A DNA stretch of 41,856 nt from Eggerthellaceae bacterium UBA5906 (lineage in GTDB: Bacteria; Actinomycetota; Coriobacteriia; Coriobacteriales; Eggerthellaceae). A program made the position numbers and the translations under genes. Where the stretch lies: contig DJEE01000042.1 in assembly GCA_002431805.1 (NCBI GenBank), forward strand, positions 1-41,856, in the 5' to 3' direction. Shown here in pieces: positions 9,239 through 17,777 of the stretch (the first letter of the stretch is position 1; the number at the start of each line of letters is the position of its first letter). A model generated the notes under the pieces. It was not told the origin of the DNA and made no database searches. It worked only from the letters and a program-made list of their open reading frames with translations.

Positions 9239-9247
9239 ATTGTACCA
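9239..9247 (-). promoter_or_regulatory. Extended -10 promoter of second PBP gene
   Basis: On the minus strand the element reads TGGTACAAT, a TGn-extended -10, about 24 nt before the GTG start. A TTGGAA hexamer lies 19 bp upstream, longer than ideal. It lies downstream of the argH terminator, so the PBP-lipoprotein pair is an independent unit. Confidence 0.6.
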
Positions 9248-9287
9248 TCGGGGTTTTACCAGATTCCAAAGCACACAAGTTCGTAGC

Positions 9288-9349
9288 AAAAAAGTAAGAG
9301 ACAGCTCAAAGGCATCGAGCATTTCGCCAACGCCTTTGAGCCGCCTCTT
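9288..9349 (-). terminator. Terminator of argG-argH
   Basis: Arms 9296-9313 and 9332-9349 pair over 18 bp with two G-U wobbles. On the minus strand the hairpin is followed within a few bases by TTTTTT (complement of 9288-9293). It ends the argininosuccinate operon. Confidence 0.8.
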
Positions 9350-9388
9350 ACCACGTAGTGCTAAATGTATGTTTAGCGACTAAAGCCC

Positions 9389-10777
9389 CTACAAAGCGGC
9401 TTCGTCGTTTGCAAGCGTTTTTTTAGCCTGCTCAAGCTGCTGCTTGACCACGCTGTTGCCCGTGCCGCCTTCCGTTGTTCTGGCCGCAACGATGCTGGGC
9501 AAATCAAGAGCCTTCGTGATGTCTTCCTCGAAAAGCGGGCTTGTCGCCTTGAAGTCTTCAAGCGCAAGGTCATCAAGGTTGCACCCACGCTGCTCGCACA
9601 GCAGCACCAAATGGCCGACCACCTCGTGCGCATGGCGGAACGGAAGACCCTTCTTTGCCAGGTAGTCCGCAACGTCGGTTGCCGCTAAGTGGCCCTTCTT
9701 AGCCTGCGCCATCATGTTCTCGGGCTTGATTTGCATGGTTTCTATCATGCCGGCTGCGCACTGCAAGCAGTCTTCGAGCGTTTTCGTTGAATCGATAACG
9801 CCGTACTTATCTTCCTGCAAGTCTTTGTTGTAAGCCAACGGCAGCGCTTTCATGGTTACCAGCAGCGCCACCAAGTTGCCCACTACCCTGCCGGTTTTGC
9901 CGCGGATAAGCTCGGCAAAATCGGGGTTTTTCTTCTGTGGCATGATGGACGAGCCCGTGGAGAAGGAATCCGACAGCTCGATGAAGCCGAATTCGGATGT
10001 TGACCACAATACCAGTTCCTCGCACAGGCGCGACAGGTGCATGCAGCTTACAGCGCACGCATAGTCAAGATCGAGAAGGAAATCGCGATCGGACACGGCA
10101 TCAAGCGAGTTGGGGATAACCCGGTCAAAGCCCAGTTCGGCAGCCGTCATTTGGCGATCAAGCGGGTAGGTGGTGCCGGCAAGCGCGGCCGCACCTAGCG
10201 GGCACGCATCCGCTGCGCGCTTTGCCGCCGCCAAGCGCTCGTAATCGCGTGTGAGCATCCATACATACGCCAGCATGTGGTGCGAAAACAGCACCGGTTG
10301 CGCATGCTGCATGTGTGTGTAGCCCGGCAGAATCACGTCGAAGTGCTTCTCCGCCTGCTCGACAAGCGCATGACGAAGGGCAATGTTTGCCTTCATGAGG
10401 TCATGAGCACGCTGTTTTGCGTACAAGCGCGTATCGGTTGCCACCTGGTCGTTGCGGCTTCTGCCCGTGTGCAAACGCGCACCCGCATCCCCAATGTCTG
10501 CGGTAAGCGCTCGCTCAACCGACATGTGGATGTCTTCGTCGTTGATGTCGAACGTGAAAGCGCCCGCTTCGATGTCGGACTTCACGCGGTCAAGACCTGC
10601 CGTAATGGCATCGGCGTCTTCCTGCGAGATAACGCCCGCTTTAGCTAGCATGTGCGCATGAGCCTTCGAGCCCGCGATATCCTGCGCATACAGCGCCTTG
10701 TCAACCGGAAGCGACGCACCGAAACGTTGCGTGAACTCGCTTACATTTTCCGTGAAACGGCCGGACCACAGTGCCAT
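9389..10777 (-). CDS. argH: Argininosuccinate lyase
   Basis: Last step of arginine synthesis: splits argininosuccinate into arginine and fumarate. 462 aa, normal length for the fumarase/aspartase superfamily. Visible motifs are TGRSRNDQ in the N-terminal part, HMQHAQPV, and the superfamily signature GSSIMPQKKNPD that carries the catalytic Ser loop. The ATG at 10777 lies 3 nt past the argG stop codon and its GGAG ribosome site lies inside the end of argG, so the two genes are probably translationally coupled. Transcription ends at the hairpin at 9288-9349. Confidence 0.98.
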   Translation of the reverse strand: MALWSGRFTENVSEFTQRFGASLPVDKALYAQDIAGSKAHAHMLAKAGVISQEDADAITAGLDRVKSDIEAGAFTFDINDEDIHMSVERALTADIGDAGARLHTGRSRNDQVATDTRLYAKQRAHDLMKANIALRHALVEQAEKHFDVILPGYTHMQHAQPVLFSHHMLAYVWMLTRDYERLAAAKRAADACPLGAAALAGTTYPLDRQMTAAELGFDRVIPNSLDAVSDRDFLLDLDYACAVSCMHLSRLCEELVLWSTSEFGFIELSDSFSTGSSIMPQKKNPDFAELIRGKTGRVVGNLVALLVTMKALPLAYNKDLQEDKYGVIDSTKTLEDCLQCAAGMIETMQIKPENMMAQAKKGHLAATDVADYLAKKGLPFRHAHEVVGHLVLLCEQRGCNLDDLALEDFKATSPLFEEDITKALDLPSIVAARTTEGGTGNSVVKQQLEQAKKTLANDEAAL

Positions 10778-10780
10778 GAG

Positions 10781-12115
10781 CTACTCCGTTTCCTTTTGCG
10801 TTGCCGGCTGTTCGGCCTGACGCCACAGCGGGGTAACGTCCTCGTAACGGCCACGCTTGAGCGGGCCCTGCTGATTTTGGGCGTCGAAGAGCTCTGCAGG
10901 AGCGCCCTCTTTGCGGCGGTTCACTGCCCACGTGCGGGTGGACAGCGTTTGAATTTGGATGAAGCCTTCGGCTGCGCTGCGGTTGAACGTATCGCCCTTG
11001 TCGTACGTTGCCAAGGACTGATCGTACAGCGAATAGGCGGACTTGCGACCCACCACGGTGCAGGAGCCCTTATAGAACTTCAAGCGAATAGAGCCGTACA
11101 GGCAGCGCTGCGTGGAAGCCATGAACGCGTCGATGGCCTCTTTCAGCGGAGAGAACCATTGGCCGTTGTATACACAACGCGCCCAGGTTTGCTCCAGGTC
11201 AAGCTTGTTGTGCAGCACTTCGCGCTCGAGCACCAGGTCTTCAAGAGCTTTGTGCGCCAGGATAAGCGCCATAGCGGCAGGCGCCTCGTAGCACTCGCGG
11301 CTTTTCACGCCCACTAGACGGTTTTCCACCATGTCGATGCGGCCATAGCCATGCTTGCCAGCGATTTCGTTTAAGGCGTAGATGATGCCCAGGTAACTTT
11401 TCTGGTTGCCGTTGATGGCATACGGGACGCCACGTGCGAACGTAAGTTCAACGTATTCCGGTTCGTCCGGCGCCTGCATGGGGTCGGTAGTCATGGTGTA
11501 GATGTCCGCGGGAGGTTCTGCCCAGGGGTCCTCGAGCACGCCGCATTCGATAGCGCGGCCCCACAGGTTGTCGTCGATAGAGTACGGCGAATCCTTCGTA
11601 GCGCCTACCTCTACACCATGCTTTTCAGCCCATTCGATTTCGTCGGGACGCGTAAGCAGGTCCCACTCACGTACCGGAGCCAGGATTTTAAGCGACGGGT
11701 CAAGCATGGTAATGCTGGATTCGAAGCGAACCTGGTCATTGCCCTTGCCCGTGCAACCGTGGGCAACGTACTTTGCGCCGTACTTATGGGCAGCGTCAAC
11801 AAGATGCTTGGAGATAAGCGGGCGGGAAAGTGCAGACACCAACGGGTACTTATTCTCGTACATTGCGTTAGCGGCCAGCGCCTTCGTCAGATATTCCTGA
11901 GCAAACATTTGACGCATATCAACAACCAAGCAGTCAAGAGCGCCTAAGCGCAGGGCCTTCTGCTTGATTTTCTCCAGGCCGTCATGCTCCTGTCCCACAT
12001 CGCCGACAACGGCGATTACATCGAGGTTCTTTTCGTCCTGGAACCACTTGATGCAGCACGACGTATCCAAACCGCCCGAATATGCAAGGACGACTTTTTC
12101 CCTTTGCTCTGTCAT
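10781..12115 (-). CDS. argG: Argininosuccinate synthase
   Basis: Joins citrulline and aspartate using ATP to give argininosuccinate. 444 aa. The N-terminal AYSGGLDTS is the PP-loop ATP-binding motif of the N-type ATP pyrophosphatases; the remainder (HGCTGKGNDQVRFE, MTTDP, SRECYEAPAA) is typical of ArgG. The open frame runs 24 codons further upstream, but the ATG at 12115 has GGAAGGA about 10 nt before it and gives the normal N-terminus. First gene of an argG-argH operon, with a 254-nt leader region separating it from argR. Confidence 0.97.
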   Translation of the reverse strand: MTEQREKVVLAYSGGLDTSCCIKWFQDEKNLDVIAVVGDVGQEHDGLEKIKQKALRLGALDCLVVDMRQMFAQEYLTKALAANAMYENKYPLVSALSRPLISKHLVDAAHKYGAKYVAHGCTGKGNDQVRFESSITMLDPSLKILAPVREWDLLTRPDEIEWAEKHGVEVGATKDSPYSIDDNLWGRAIECGVLEDPWAEPPADIYTMTTDPMQAPDEPEYVELTFARGVPYAINGNQKSYLGIIYALNEIAGKHGYGRIDMVENRLVGVKSRECYEAPAAMALILAHKALEDLVLEREVLHNKLDLEQTWARCVYNGQWFSPLKEAIDAFMASTQRCLYGSIRLKFYKGSCTVVGRKSAYSLYDQSLATYDKGDTFNRSAAEGFIQIQTLSTRTWAVNRRKEGAPAELFDAQNQQGPLKRGRYEDVTPLWRQAEQPATQKETE

Positions 12116-12369
12116 AGTTGATGAATCCTTCCGTATTTCAGCCCTTTTCAGCAAATATTCCCACGGTTGCCCAATTTGCGCAGACATGCCCCGGAATGTC
12201 AGGCTGTTACATGCAAACTTCTAAAAGAAGCTTGCTATCAAGCGCAAAACTACCTTGGTGATGCTCAAAGCAGTCTACGGCAACAATTTGCCGCAGGCCA
12301 GCAACGTAACAGCTTGTAACAAACGTGGGTATGCGAGAATAACCGTTCTCGCAACGGATGTGCATGCGA
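12116..12369 (-). other. argR-argG intergenic region with several hairpins
   Basis: No gene seen. Three inverted repeats stand out: 12213-12235 (GCAA and CTTCT arms around AAA, one mismatch), 12278-12293 (CGGCAA/TTGCCG) and 12332-12353 (TGCGAGAA/TTCTCGCA). None is followed by a T-run, so they are more likely operators or leader structures than terminators. A promoter for argG must lie here, but I could not choose one with confidence. Confidence 0.45.
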
Positions 12370-12798
12370 CTATCGTCGTCGCAAACGGTCGATGGCTTTT
12401 TTTACCTCGATTGCAGCCTCGGGGCTTTCTGCGGCAATCATAATGGTGTTGTCGCCGGCAACGGTGCCAAGCGCACCACGCAAGCAAGCTTTATCTAAGG
12501 CTGCGGAAACGCCGGCGGCACCGCCGGAGTACGTTTTCACGACAACCATGTTGCCTGCTACGTGCACCTCTTCGACCAATTCGGAAACCATACGCTGAAG
12601 GCGCATTTCTTCGGGAAGGACATAGTAGCCCTCGCGGGACTTCACAAGACCCATATCCATAATGTCACGAGAGATGGTGGCCTGAGTGCACTCATAGCCG
12701 GCAGCTTGCAGCTGGTTTGCAAGATCACGCTGCGTTTTGACGTTGTTCTCGCGAATGATATCGCGAATAACGTCATGCCGTTGTTGCCGTTTCCTCAT
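12370..12798 (-). CDS. argR: Arginine repressor ArgR/AhrC
   Basis: 142-aa arginine-responsive regulator. Residues 1-70 form the N-terminal winged helix (RDIIRENNVKTQRDLANQL, then TQATISRDI as the recognition helix region). Residues 75-142 form the hexamerisation and arginine-binding domain with the conserved GTVAGDNTIMIA stretch holding the Asp ligand. As in other bacteria it probably represses arginine synthesis with arginine as corepressor, acting on the flanking arg genes. It sits between argD and argG, the usual actinobacterial position, with its own upstream region containing a repeated motif. The ribosome site is weak; the start is chosen from family length. Confidence 0.96.
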   Translation of the reverse strand: MRKRQQRHDVIRDIIRENNVKTQRDLANQLQAAGYECTQATISRDIMDMGLVKSREGYYVLPEEMRLQRMVSELVEEVHVAGNMVVVKTYSGGAAGVSAALDKACLRGALGTVAGDNTIMIAAESPEAAIEVKKAIDRLRRR

Positions 12799-12866
12799 GC
12801 CTCAGATGCTCTCTGCCCTTTTGAAGACGGGCGTCGTACACGGTTTCCTGCAATATTCCAACCAAG

Positions 12867-12906
12867 ATATGCAGTATGCTGCAACTTGAAACCAGAATAT
12901 GCAGTA
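12867..12906. promoter_or_regulatory. Tandem ATATGCAGTA repeats, candidate ARG boxes
   Basis: ATATGCAGTA occurs at 12867-12876 and again at 12897-12906, exactly 30 bp (three helical turns) apart, each preceded by ACCA plus two variable bases. On the minus strand each contains TGCATA, similar to actinobacterial ARG-box half-sites. They lie 70-110 bp upstream of argR, so autoregulation by ArgR is plausible. Confidence 0.5.
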
Positions 12907-13011
12907 GATAATACCGCAAGATAAGGAATTGCAGACCCGGAAAAACGAAAAATCGCGCAGTTTGCGCACCTCAGTTTACCATTGTTGATGCAAAACCCTA
13001 CCGAAGAGATG

Positions 13012-13051
13012 AAAAAGCCCGGCCAACCTGCCGTAAAGCGATTAGCCGGGC
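13012..13051 (-). terminator. Terminator of the argCJBD operon
   Basis: Arms 13017-13026 and 13042-13051 form a 10-bp GC-rich stem with one wobble. On the minus strand TTTTT follows at once. It lies about 16 nt past the argD stop and separates argCJBD from argR. Confidence 0.8.
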
Positions 13052-13067
13052 GTTTGCGCAAAAATTA

Positions 13068-14327
13068 CTACAGCATGCGCTTTAAGCGATCAACCAACAT
13101 GTCAACGTCGGACTCTTCGCACACAAGCGGCGGGAGGAAGCGCAGCGTGTGCGCGCCGGTTGCGTTTAAGAGCAACCCGTTATCAAGCGCTTTTGCCACC
13201 AAAGCAGGCGCGTCAACGCTTTCCTCAAGGTCAACGGCATTCATAAGGCCGACGCCGCGTACGTTGACCACGTGAGGAACTTCGGCAAGTTTAGAGCGCA
13301 TGTAGACACCCACGCGCTCAACATGCTCGGAATAGCCGTCCGCAAGCGTGCTAAGCGTTGCCTGAGCTGCGGCGATGGCCAGACAGCTACCGCCGAACGT
13401 GGTGCCGTGGTCGCCCGGCTGAAACGCCTGGGCAATGTGGCGCGGAGCTGCGCAGGCGCCCATGGGCACGCCGCCTGCAATGCCCTTTGCCATAGACACG
13501 ATGTCGGGTACAACGCCAAAATGCTGAAACGCAAACGGGGTGCCGCAACGGTAAATGCCCGTTTGCACTTCATCGCATACCATCAGGGCATTGTGCTGCT
13601 TGGTAAGGTCGCGCACCTTTTGCAGGAACTCCTGCGTGCAAGGGTGCACGCCGCTTTCGCCCTGAATGCACTCCAGCATTACGGCGCAAATATCGGAGCC
13701 CTGCTGTTCGAACAGGCGCTCAAGCGCCTCGATATCGTTAATAGACGTGCTTACAAACCCGCCAGGCAAAGGCTGGAACGCCTCCTGCTTTGCCGGCTGC
13801 GCGGTAGCCGCAAGCGTGGCAAGCGTGCGGCCATGGAAGCTGCGATCAAGCACCACAATGGTACGGGGTGCCGCATCAAAGGCCTGCTTTGCTTGGGCTT
13901 CATCGGCCCCCGCAGCACGCGCAGCTTCCTCGGCATGCTTACGCGCGTACAGGCGCGCCAACTTGATTGCGCATTCATTCGCCTCAGCACCGGAATTTGC
14001 GTAAAACGTTTGCCATGGCTCGGGCTTGTCTGCATCGCCGCCATTGAGCAGCGCAGAGATTTGACGAGAAAGCCGACCGCGCCCTTCAATGTAGTAATAG
14101 TTGCTTACATGCATAAGACGCGCAGCCTGCTTTTGGACGGCATCAACAACCGCAGGATGGCAATGGCCTAAGCAGCACACGCCAATACCCGCGATAAAGT
14201 CGAGGTACTTGTTGCCCTTGTCGTCTTCGACGGTCATGCCGCTACCAGACACAAGCTCTACCGGCTTGCGGCCAAACGTATGCATAACGTACTGTGATTC
14301 GAGTTCTTGCTGTTCAGCTAAAGACAT
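13068..14327 (-). CDS. argD: Acetylornithine aminotransferase
   Basis: PLP-dependent class III aminotransferase converting N-acetylglutamate semialdehyde to N-acetylornithine with glutamate as donor. 419 aa. Visible features: GIGVCCLGHCHP near the N-terminus, a glycine-rich phosphate-binding SGAEANECAIK segment, the DEVQTG motif whose Asp contacts the PLP ring nitrogen, the Schiff-base lysine in SMAKGI, and GTTFGGSCLA. Start ATG at 14327 follows AAGGA by about 9 nt. It lies 38 nt after argB and ends the operon. Related ornithine or succinyl-ornithine transaminases look similar; the context favours argD. Confidence 0.96.
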   Translation of the reverse strand: MSLAEQQELESQYVMHTFGRKPVELVSGSGMTVEDDKGNKYLDFIAGIGVCCLGHCHPAVVDAVQKQAARLMHVSNYYYIEGRGRLSRQISALLNGGDADKPEPWQTFYANSGAEANECAIKLARLYARKHAEEAARAAGADEAQAKQAFDAAPRTIVVLDRSFHGRTLATLAATAQPAKQEAFQPLPGGFVSTSINDIEALERLFEQQGSDICAVMLECIQGESGVHPCTQEFLQKVRDLTKQHNALMVCDEVQTGIYRCGTPFAFQHFGVVPDIVSMAKGIAGGVPMGACAAPRHIAQAFQPGDHGTTFGGSCLAIAAAQATLSTLADGYSEHVERVGVYMRSKLAEVPHVVNVRGVGLMNAVDLEESVDAPALVAKALDNGLLLNATGAHTLRFLPPLVCEESDVDMLVDRLKRML

Positions 14328-14365
14328 ATGATCGGGTTCCTTTGAAAACGTATGGATTGCAGAGA

Positions 14366-15349
14366 TTAGTGAAGCTGCGTGCTTTGAGGGTGCTGGCTTT
14401 CAACTCGATTTTCCAGCAGCTTGGATGCAAACTTTCCAAGCGGGTGGTTGTCAAAGCGGTAAGCCTCTTCCGTAGAGTGCATGGTAGTGCCAACGCCCGT
14501 GCTGGTAAGCAGTTCAAGCAACAGGGAGTGTGGCGTGGTGCCGTTGATGATATGCGCACGCTGAACCCCGTTTTCCAATGCGTGAATGCAAGATTTCAGC
14601 TTCGGGATCATGCCGGTTGAAACAACGTTGTTCTCCACCATGTAACGCGCTTCGAACACGGTAAGGTTGGAGATGAGCGTGCTTTTGTCCTCGAAGTTTT
14701 CGTACAAGCCATCAACATCGGTAAGAAACACTGCCTTGTGCGCACCGATGGCGGCAGCAATGTGCCCAGCTACCATGTCGGCGTTCACGTTGTAGAACCC
14801 GCCGTCTTCGCCAAGCGCAACCGACGCAATTACAGGGATGTAATCGGATGCAACCAGGTCATCGAGCAAGGGGCGATTGATGCGCGTGATGCGGCCGACG
14901 CGACCCAGTTCAGGGCTTGCCTGCTCGGCAACGATAACGCCCGCATCGGCACCCGAAATACCAACCGCAAAATTGCCGTGACGATTCAGCGCCTCAACAA
15001 GGTCTTGGTTAACCTCACCGGTAAGCACGGTGCGAACAACGTCCATGGCTTCGGGCGTGGTAACGCGCTGGCCGTCTTTGAACTCAACGGGAAGCTCCAT
15101 CATGTCCATTGCCCGCGTAATTGCGTTGCCACCACCGTGAACGATAACAGGGTTCACGCCAACAATTTTAAGCAACACAATGTCGCTCATAACGTCGGCA
15201 CGGAGCTTTTCGTCAACCATGGCAGACCCGCCGTACTTGATAACGATGGTTTTGCCTGTGATGTTTTTAATCCACGGCAGCGCTTCAACTAGAATTTCCG
15301 CTGCTTCAATGGAAGCGCCATCGGGGCGCGTGTCTTTTGCGTATTTCAT
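14366..15349 (-). CDS. argB: Acetylglutamate kinase
   Basis: Phosphorylates N-acetylglutamate in the second step of arginine synthesis and is often feedback-inhibited by arginine. 327 aa, about 25-30 residues longer than typical members because of a C-terminal tail (from about LGKFASKLLENR). Amino-acid kinase fold motifs: IVIKYGGSAM near the N-terminus, IVHGGGNAI, and NVNADMVAGHIA for ATP and substrate binding. The ATG at 15349 overlaps the argJ stop in an ATGA arrangement, implying translational coupling. Confidence 0.97.
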   Translation of the reverse strand: MKYAKDTRPDGASIEAAEILVEALPWIKNITGKTIVIKYGGSAMVDEKLRADVMSDIVLLKIVGVNPVIVHGGGNAITRAMDMMELPVEFKDGQRVTTPEAMDVVRTVLTGEVNQDLVEALNRHGNFAVGISGADAGVIVAEQASPELGRVGRITRINRPLLDDLVASDYIPVIASVALGEDGGFYNVNADMVAGHIAAAIGAHKAVFLTDVDGLYENFEDKSTLISNLTVFEARYMVENNVVSTGMIPKLKSCIHALENGVQRAHIINGTTPHSLLLELLTSTGVGTTMHSTEEAYRFDNHPLGKFASKLLENRVESQHPQSTQLH

Positions 15350-16671
15350 GACCGGTAATCTCCGTTAATCGTTACATACTCGTGCGAGAAATCGCACGTC
15401 CACATAGTTGTAGCTTCGTCGCCTGCGCCGAGATCGATATCGATAACCACATCAGGCGACTCGAATCGTCGCAGCGCCTCGTCCTCGTCGAAGGGAACCG
15501 TAAGGCCCTGACGACAAACCGGCAAGCCCATGATGTCGATGCTGACGTCCTCTTGTTTGAACGCCGCACCTGAGCGGCCCAGCGCCGCGGCAATACGGCC
15601 CCAATTTGCGTCGTGACCGTAAATTGCGGTTTTGACAAGCGGAGAATTCGCAACTGTACGCGCTGCCGCATCCGCATCCTGCGCGGTTTGCGCACCCGCC
15701 ACGTTCACGGTAACAAGACGCGTGGCACCTTCACCGTCGGTGGCCATAGCGCGCGCAAGCGCAACACACACCGTTCGAAGCGCATGCTCGAAGGCGCTGA
15801 ACGCCGGCGTGCCGGGTACCATGTGCGCAGCCGAAGCATCTGCAGCCTGGCCGCTTGCAAGCAAAAAGCAGGAGTCGTTCGTTGATGTATCTGAGTCAAC
15901 GGTGATTTTGTTAAAACTTATGCCAACCGCAGCTTTCAGTGCGGCATGAAGATCGTTTGCAGCAACGGGCGCATCGGTGGTAATGACGGAAATCATGGTG
16001 GCCATGTTCGGCATAATCATGCCCGAGCCCTTAGCCATTCCGCCTACCGTGAATGTGCAACCTTCATAGCCAATGCCAGAACCGCTGAAAGACACCGCGC
16101 ATTCTTTGGGATGCGTGTCGGTGGTCATGATGGCACGAGCCGCACATGCGCCACCCGCTTCAGAAAGCGCGGCGACCGCCGCAGGGGCACCCGTTTCAAA
16201 GGGCTCCATCTGCAGATGCTGCCCAATTACACCGGTAGAAGCAACAAGCACTTCCTGACTGGGGCACCCAAGCGCTTCTGCAACAATGCCAGAAGACTCG
16301 CGCGCTGTATCGAGGCCCTTCTGCCCCGTTGCGGCATTTGCGATACCGGAATTAATTGCCACCGCACGGGCGGTTCCATAGCCTACGCCATCAAGATGCT
16401 CCTTCGACACCGTAACTGGCGCAGAGCAAAACACGTTCGTGGTGAACACTGCCGCGCAGGCAGCAGGCTGATCGGCCGCAACAAGCGCAAAGTCCAAACG
16501 TTCAGGATCGGCGCGAAAGCCTGCGTGAATGCCAGCCGCTTTGAAGCCCTTTGCCGAAGCAACGCCGCCGCCAGGCAAAAATGGCAAATCGGCATAGTGC
16601 TCGGCCGTGTTCGCATTGTTCAAAGGCGTAACTTCCGCCTTAGCATCTATCGAGGCAACAGGATCTGCCAT
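15346..16671 (-). CDS. argJ: Bifunctional ornithine acetyltransferase / N-acetylglutamate synthase
   Basis: Transfers the acetyl group from N-acetylornithine to glutamate, recycling it, and in bifunctional forms also makes N-acetylglutamate from acetyl-CoA. 441 aa. The precursor cleaves itself before the Thr of the conserved MATM motif (in KGSGMIMPNMATM), which becomes the N-terminal nucleophile of the beta chain. The open frame extends to a TTG 11 codons upstream, but the ATG at 16671 follows a GAGAGAAG site and gives the expected N-terminus. No argA or argE is visible here, which fits a cyclic pathway. Overlaps argB by 4 nt. Confidence 0.97.
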   Translation of the reverse strand: MADPVASIDAKAEVTPLNNANTAEHYADLPFLPGGGVASAKGFKAAGIHAGFRADPERLDFALVAADQPAACAAVFTTNVFCSAPVTVSKEHLDGVGYGTARAVAINSGIANAATGQKGLDTARESSGIVAEALGCPSQEVLVASTGVIGQHLQMEPFETGAPAAVAALSEAGGACAARAIMTTDTHPKECAVSFSGSGIGYEGCTFTVGGMAKGSGMIMPNMATMISVITTDAPVAANDLHAALKAAVGISFNKITVDSDTSTNDSCFLLASGQAADASAAHMVPGTPAFSAFEHALRTVCVALARAMATDGEGATRLVTVNVAGAQTAQDADAAARTVANSPLVKTAIYGHDANWGRIAAALGRSGAAFKQEDVSIDIMGLPVCRQGLTVPFDEDEALRRFESPDVVIDIDLGAGDEATTMWTCDFSHEYVTINGDYRS

Positions 16672-16687
16672 AATGCGTCTTCTCTCT

Positions 16688-16701
16688 CGGAGCAAGCTCC
16701 G
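16688..16701 (-). other. Short perfect hairpin between argC and argJ
   Basis: A 14-nt palindrome (CGGAGCAAGCTCCG) sits in the 41-nt argC-argJ gap, upstream of the argJ ribosome site. No T-run follows. It may tune mRNA stability or argJ translation; this is inference only. Confidence 0.4.
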
Positions 16702-16712
16702 CAACAGTGAAA

Positions 16713-17777
16713 CTACACCGGAACCGCAACTGTATCAAGGCCAAGGTCTTCAGGCAATCCCCAAACGATGTTGGCGCACTGAACGGCTTGATCTGCCGCC
16801 CCTTTGCCCAGGTTATCGATAGCCCCAACCGCAATGAGCATGCCAACGCGCTCGTTGACCGCAAGCCCGACGTGCGCACAATTCGTGCCCACCACGGAAG
16901 ACGTTTTGGGTAAAACGCCCTTATCGAGAACGCGCACGAATGCGCTGTCGCGGTAATACGCTTTGTAGCGATTGATAATCTCTTGCGTATCGCGAGGAGC
17001 ATCCGCCGCCAAAGGAAGGTTCACCGTAGAAAGCAAACCCCTATTAAGCGGTGCCAAGTGAGGGGTAAACACAAGCCTGCCCGGAATGCCGAGGATTTGC
17101 TCGATTTCCGGCGTATGGCGGTGCGTTGCCACGCCGTATGCCTCAAGGTTTTCGTCCGCAAAGCAGAAATGCGTACGAGCGGTTGCCTTTTTGCCGGCAC
17201 CCGTTACACCCGATATAGCGTCCACAACAACAGGAGCAGATGCATCTATCAAGCCCATGCGGATGGCGGGAGCGGCTGCAAGCGATGTTGCGGTGGGATA
17301 GCAACCAGCGCAGCCAACCAAAGCGCCTTTACCTTCCGCCCGCTCTTGTGCAGCACGAGCAAGGTCTTCGGGGAACAGCTCTGGCAGGCCGAAAGCTGCA
17401 CGCTTGAGCAATTCGGGCTGTGTATGCGGCACTTTGTACCACTGCTCATACACCGCAGGGTCTTTGAGGCGAAAATCTGCTGAGATATCAACTACTACGG
17501 CACCACGGTTGACGATTTTCGGCGCCATAGCCATTGCTGCCGTGTGCGGCACGGCAAGAAACACCAAGTCGCATTCGTCAATGGAAGGATCATCGTGCTT
17601 CGTGAACACCAAATCGGTTGCGCCGGCAAAGCCTGGATACTCTTGAGCAACGGGCGTACCTGCAAGCTCATTAGACGTGACGGCAACCAAATCGAACTCG
17701 GGATGTCGCAGCGCAACGCGAATCAGCTCAACACCGGCAAAGCCGGCAGCCCCCACAATACCGCACTTGATACTCAT
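16713..17777 (-). CDS. argC: N-acetyl-gamma-glutamyl-phosphate reductase
   Basis: NADPH-dependent reduction of N-acetylglutamyl phosphate to the semialdehyde, third step of the pathway. 354 aa. The N-terminal Rossmann motif GIVGAAGFAGVEL binds NADP; the active-site Cys is in GCAGCYPTA; the dimerisation domain follows, with the conserved HRHTPEIEQ. The ATG at 17777 overlaps the stop of the upstream nucleotide-sugar dehydratase gene by 4 nt and its GGAAGGG ribosome site lies in that gene, so argC translation probably depends on the upstream frame. Confidence 0.98.
   Translation of the reverse strand: MSIKCGIVGAAGFAGVELIRVALRHPEFDLVAVTSNELAGTPVAQEYPGFAGATDLVFTKHDDPSIDECDLVFLAVPHTAAMAMAPKIVNRGAVVVDISADFRLKDPAVYEQWYKVPHTQPELLKRAAFGLPELFPEDLARAAQERAEGKGALVGCAGCYPTATSLAAAPAIRMGLIDASAPVVVDAISGVTGAGKKATARTHFCFADENLEAYGVATHRHTPEIEQILGIPGRLVFTPHLAPLNRGLLSTVNLPLAADAPRDTQEIINRYKAYYRDSAFVRVLDKGVLPKTSSVVGTNCAHVGLAVNERVGMLIAVGAIDNLGKGAADQAVQCANIVWGLPEDLGLDTVAVPV

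Noticed and set aside
13272..14171. 299-codon plus-strand frame opposite argD
   Set aside because: Shadow of argD; composition dominated by Arg, His and Ala as expected for the complementary strand.
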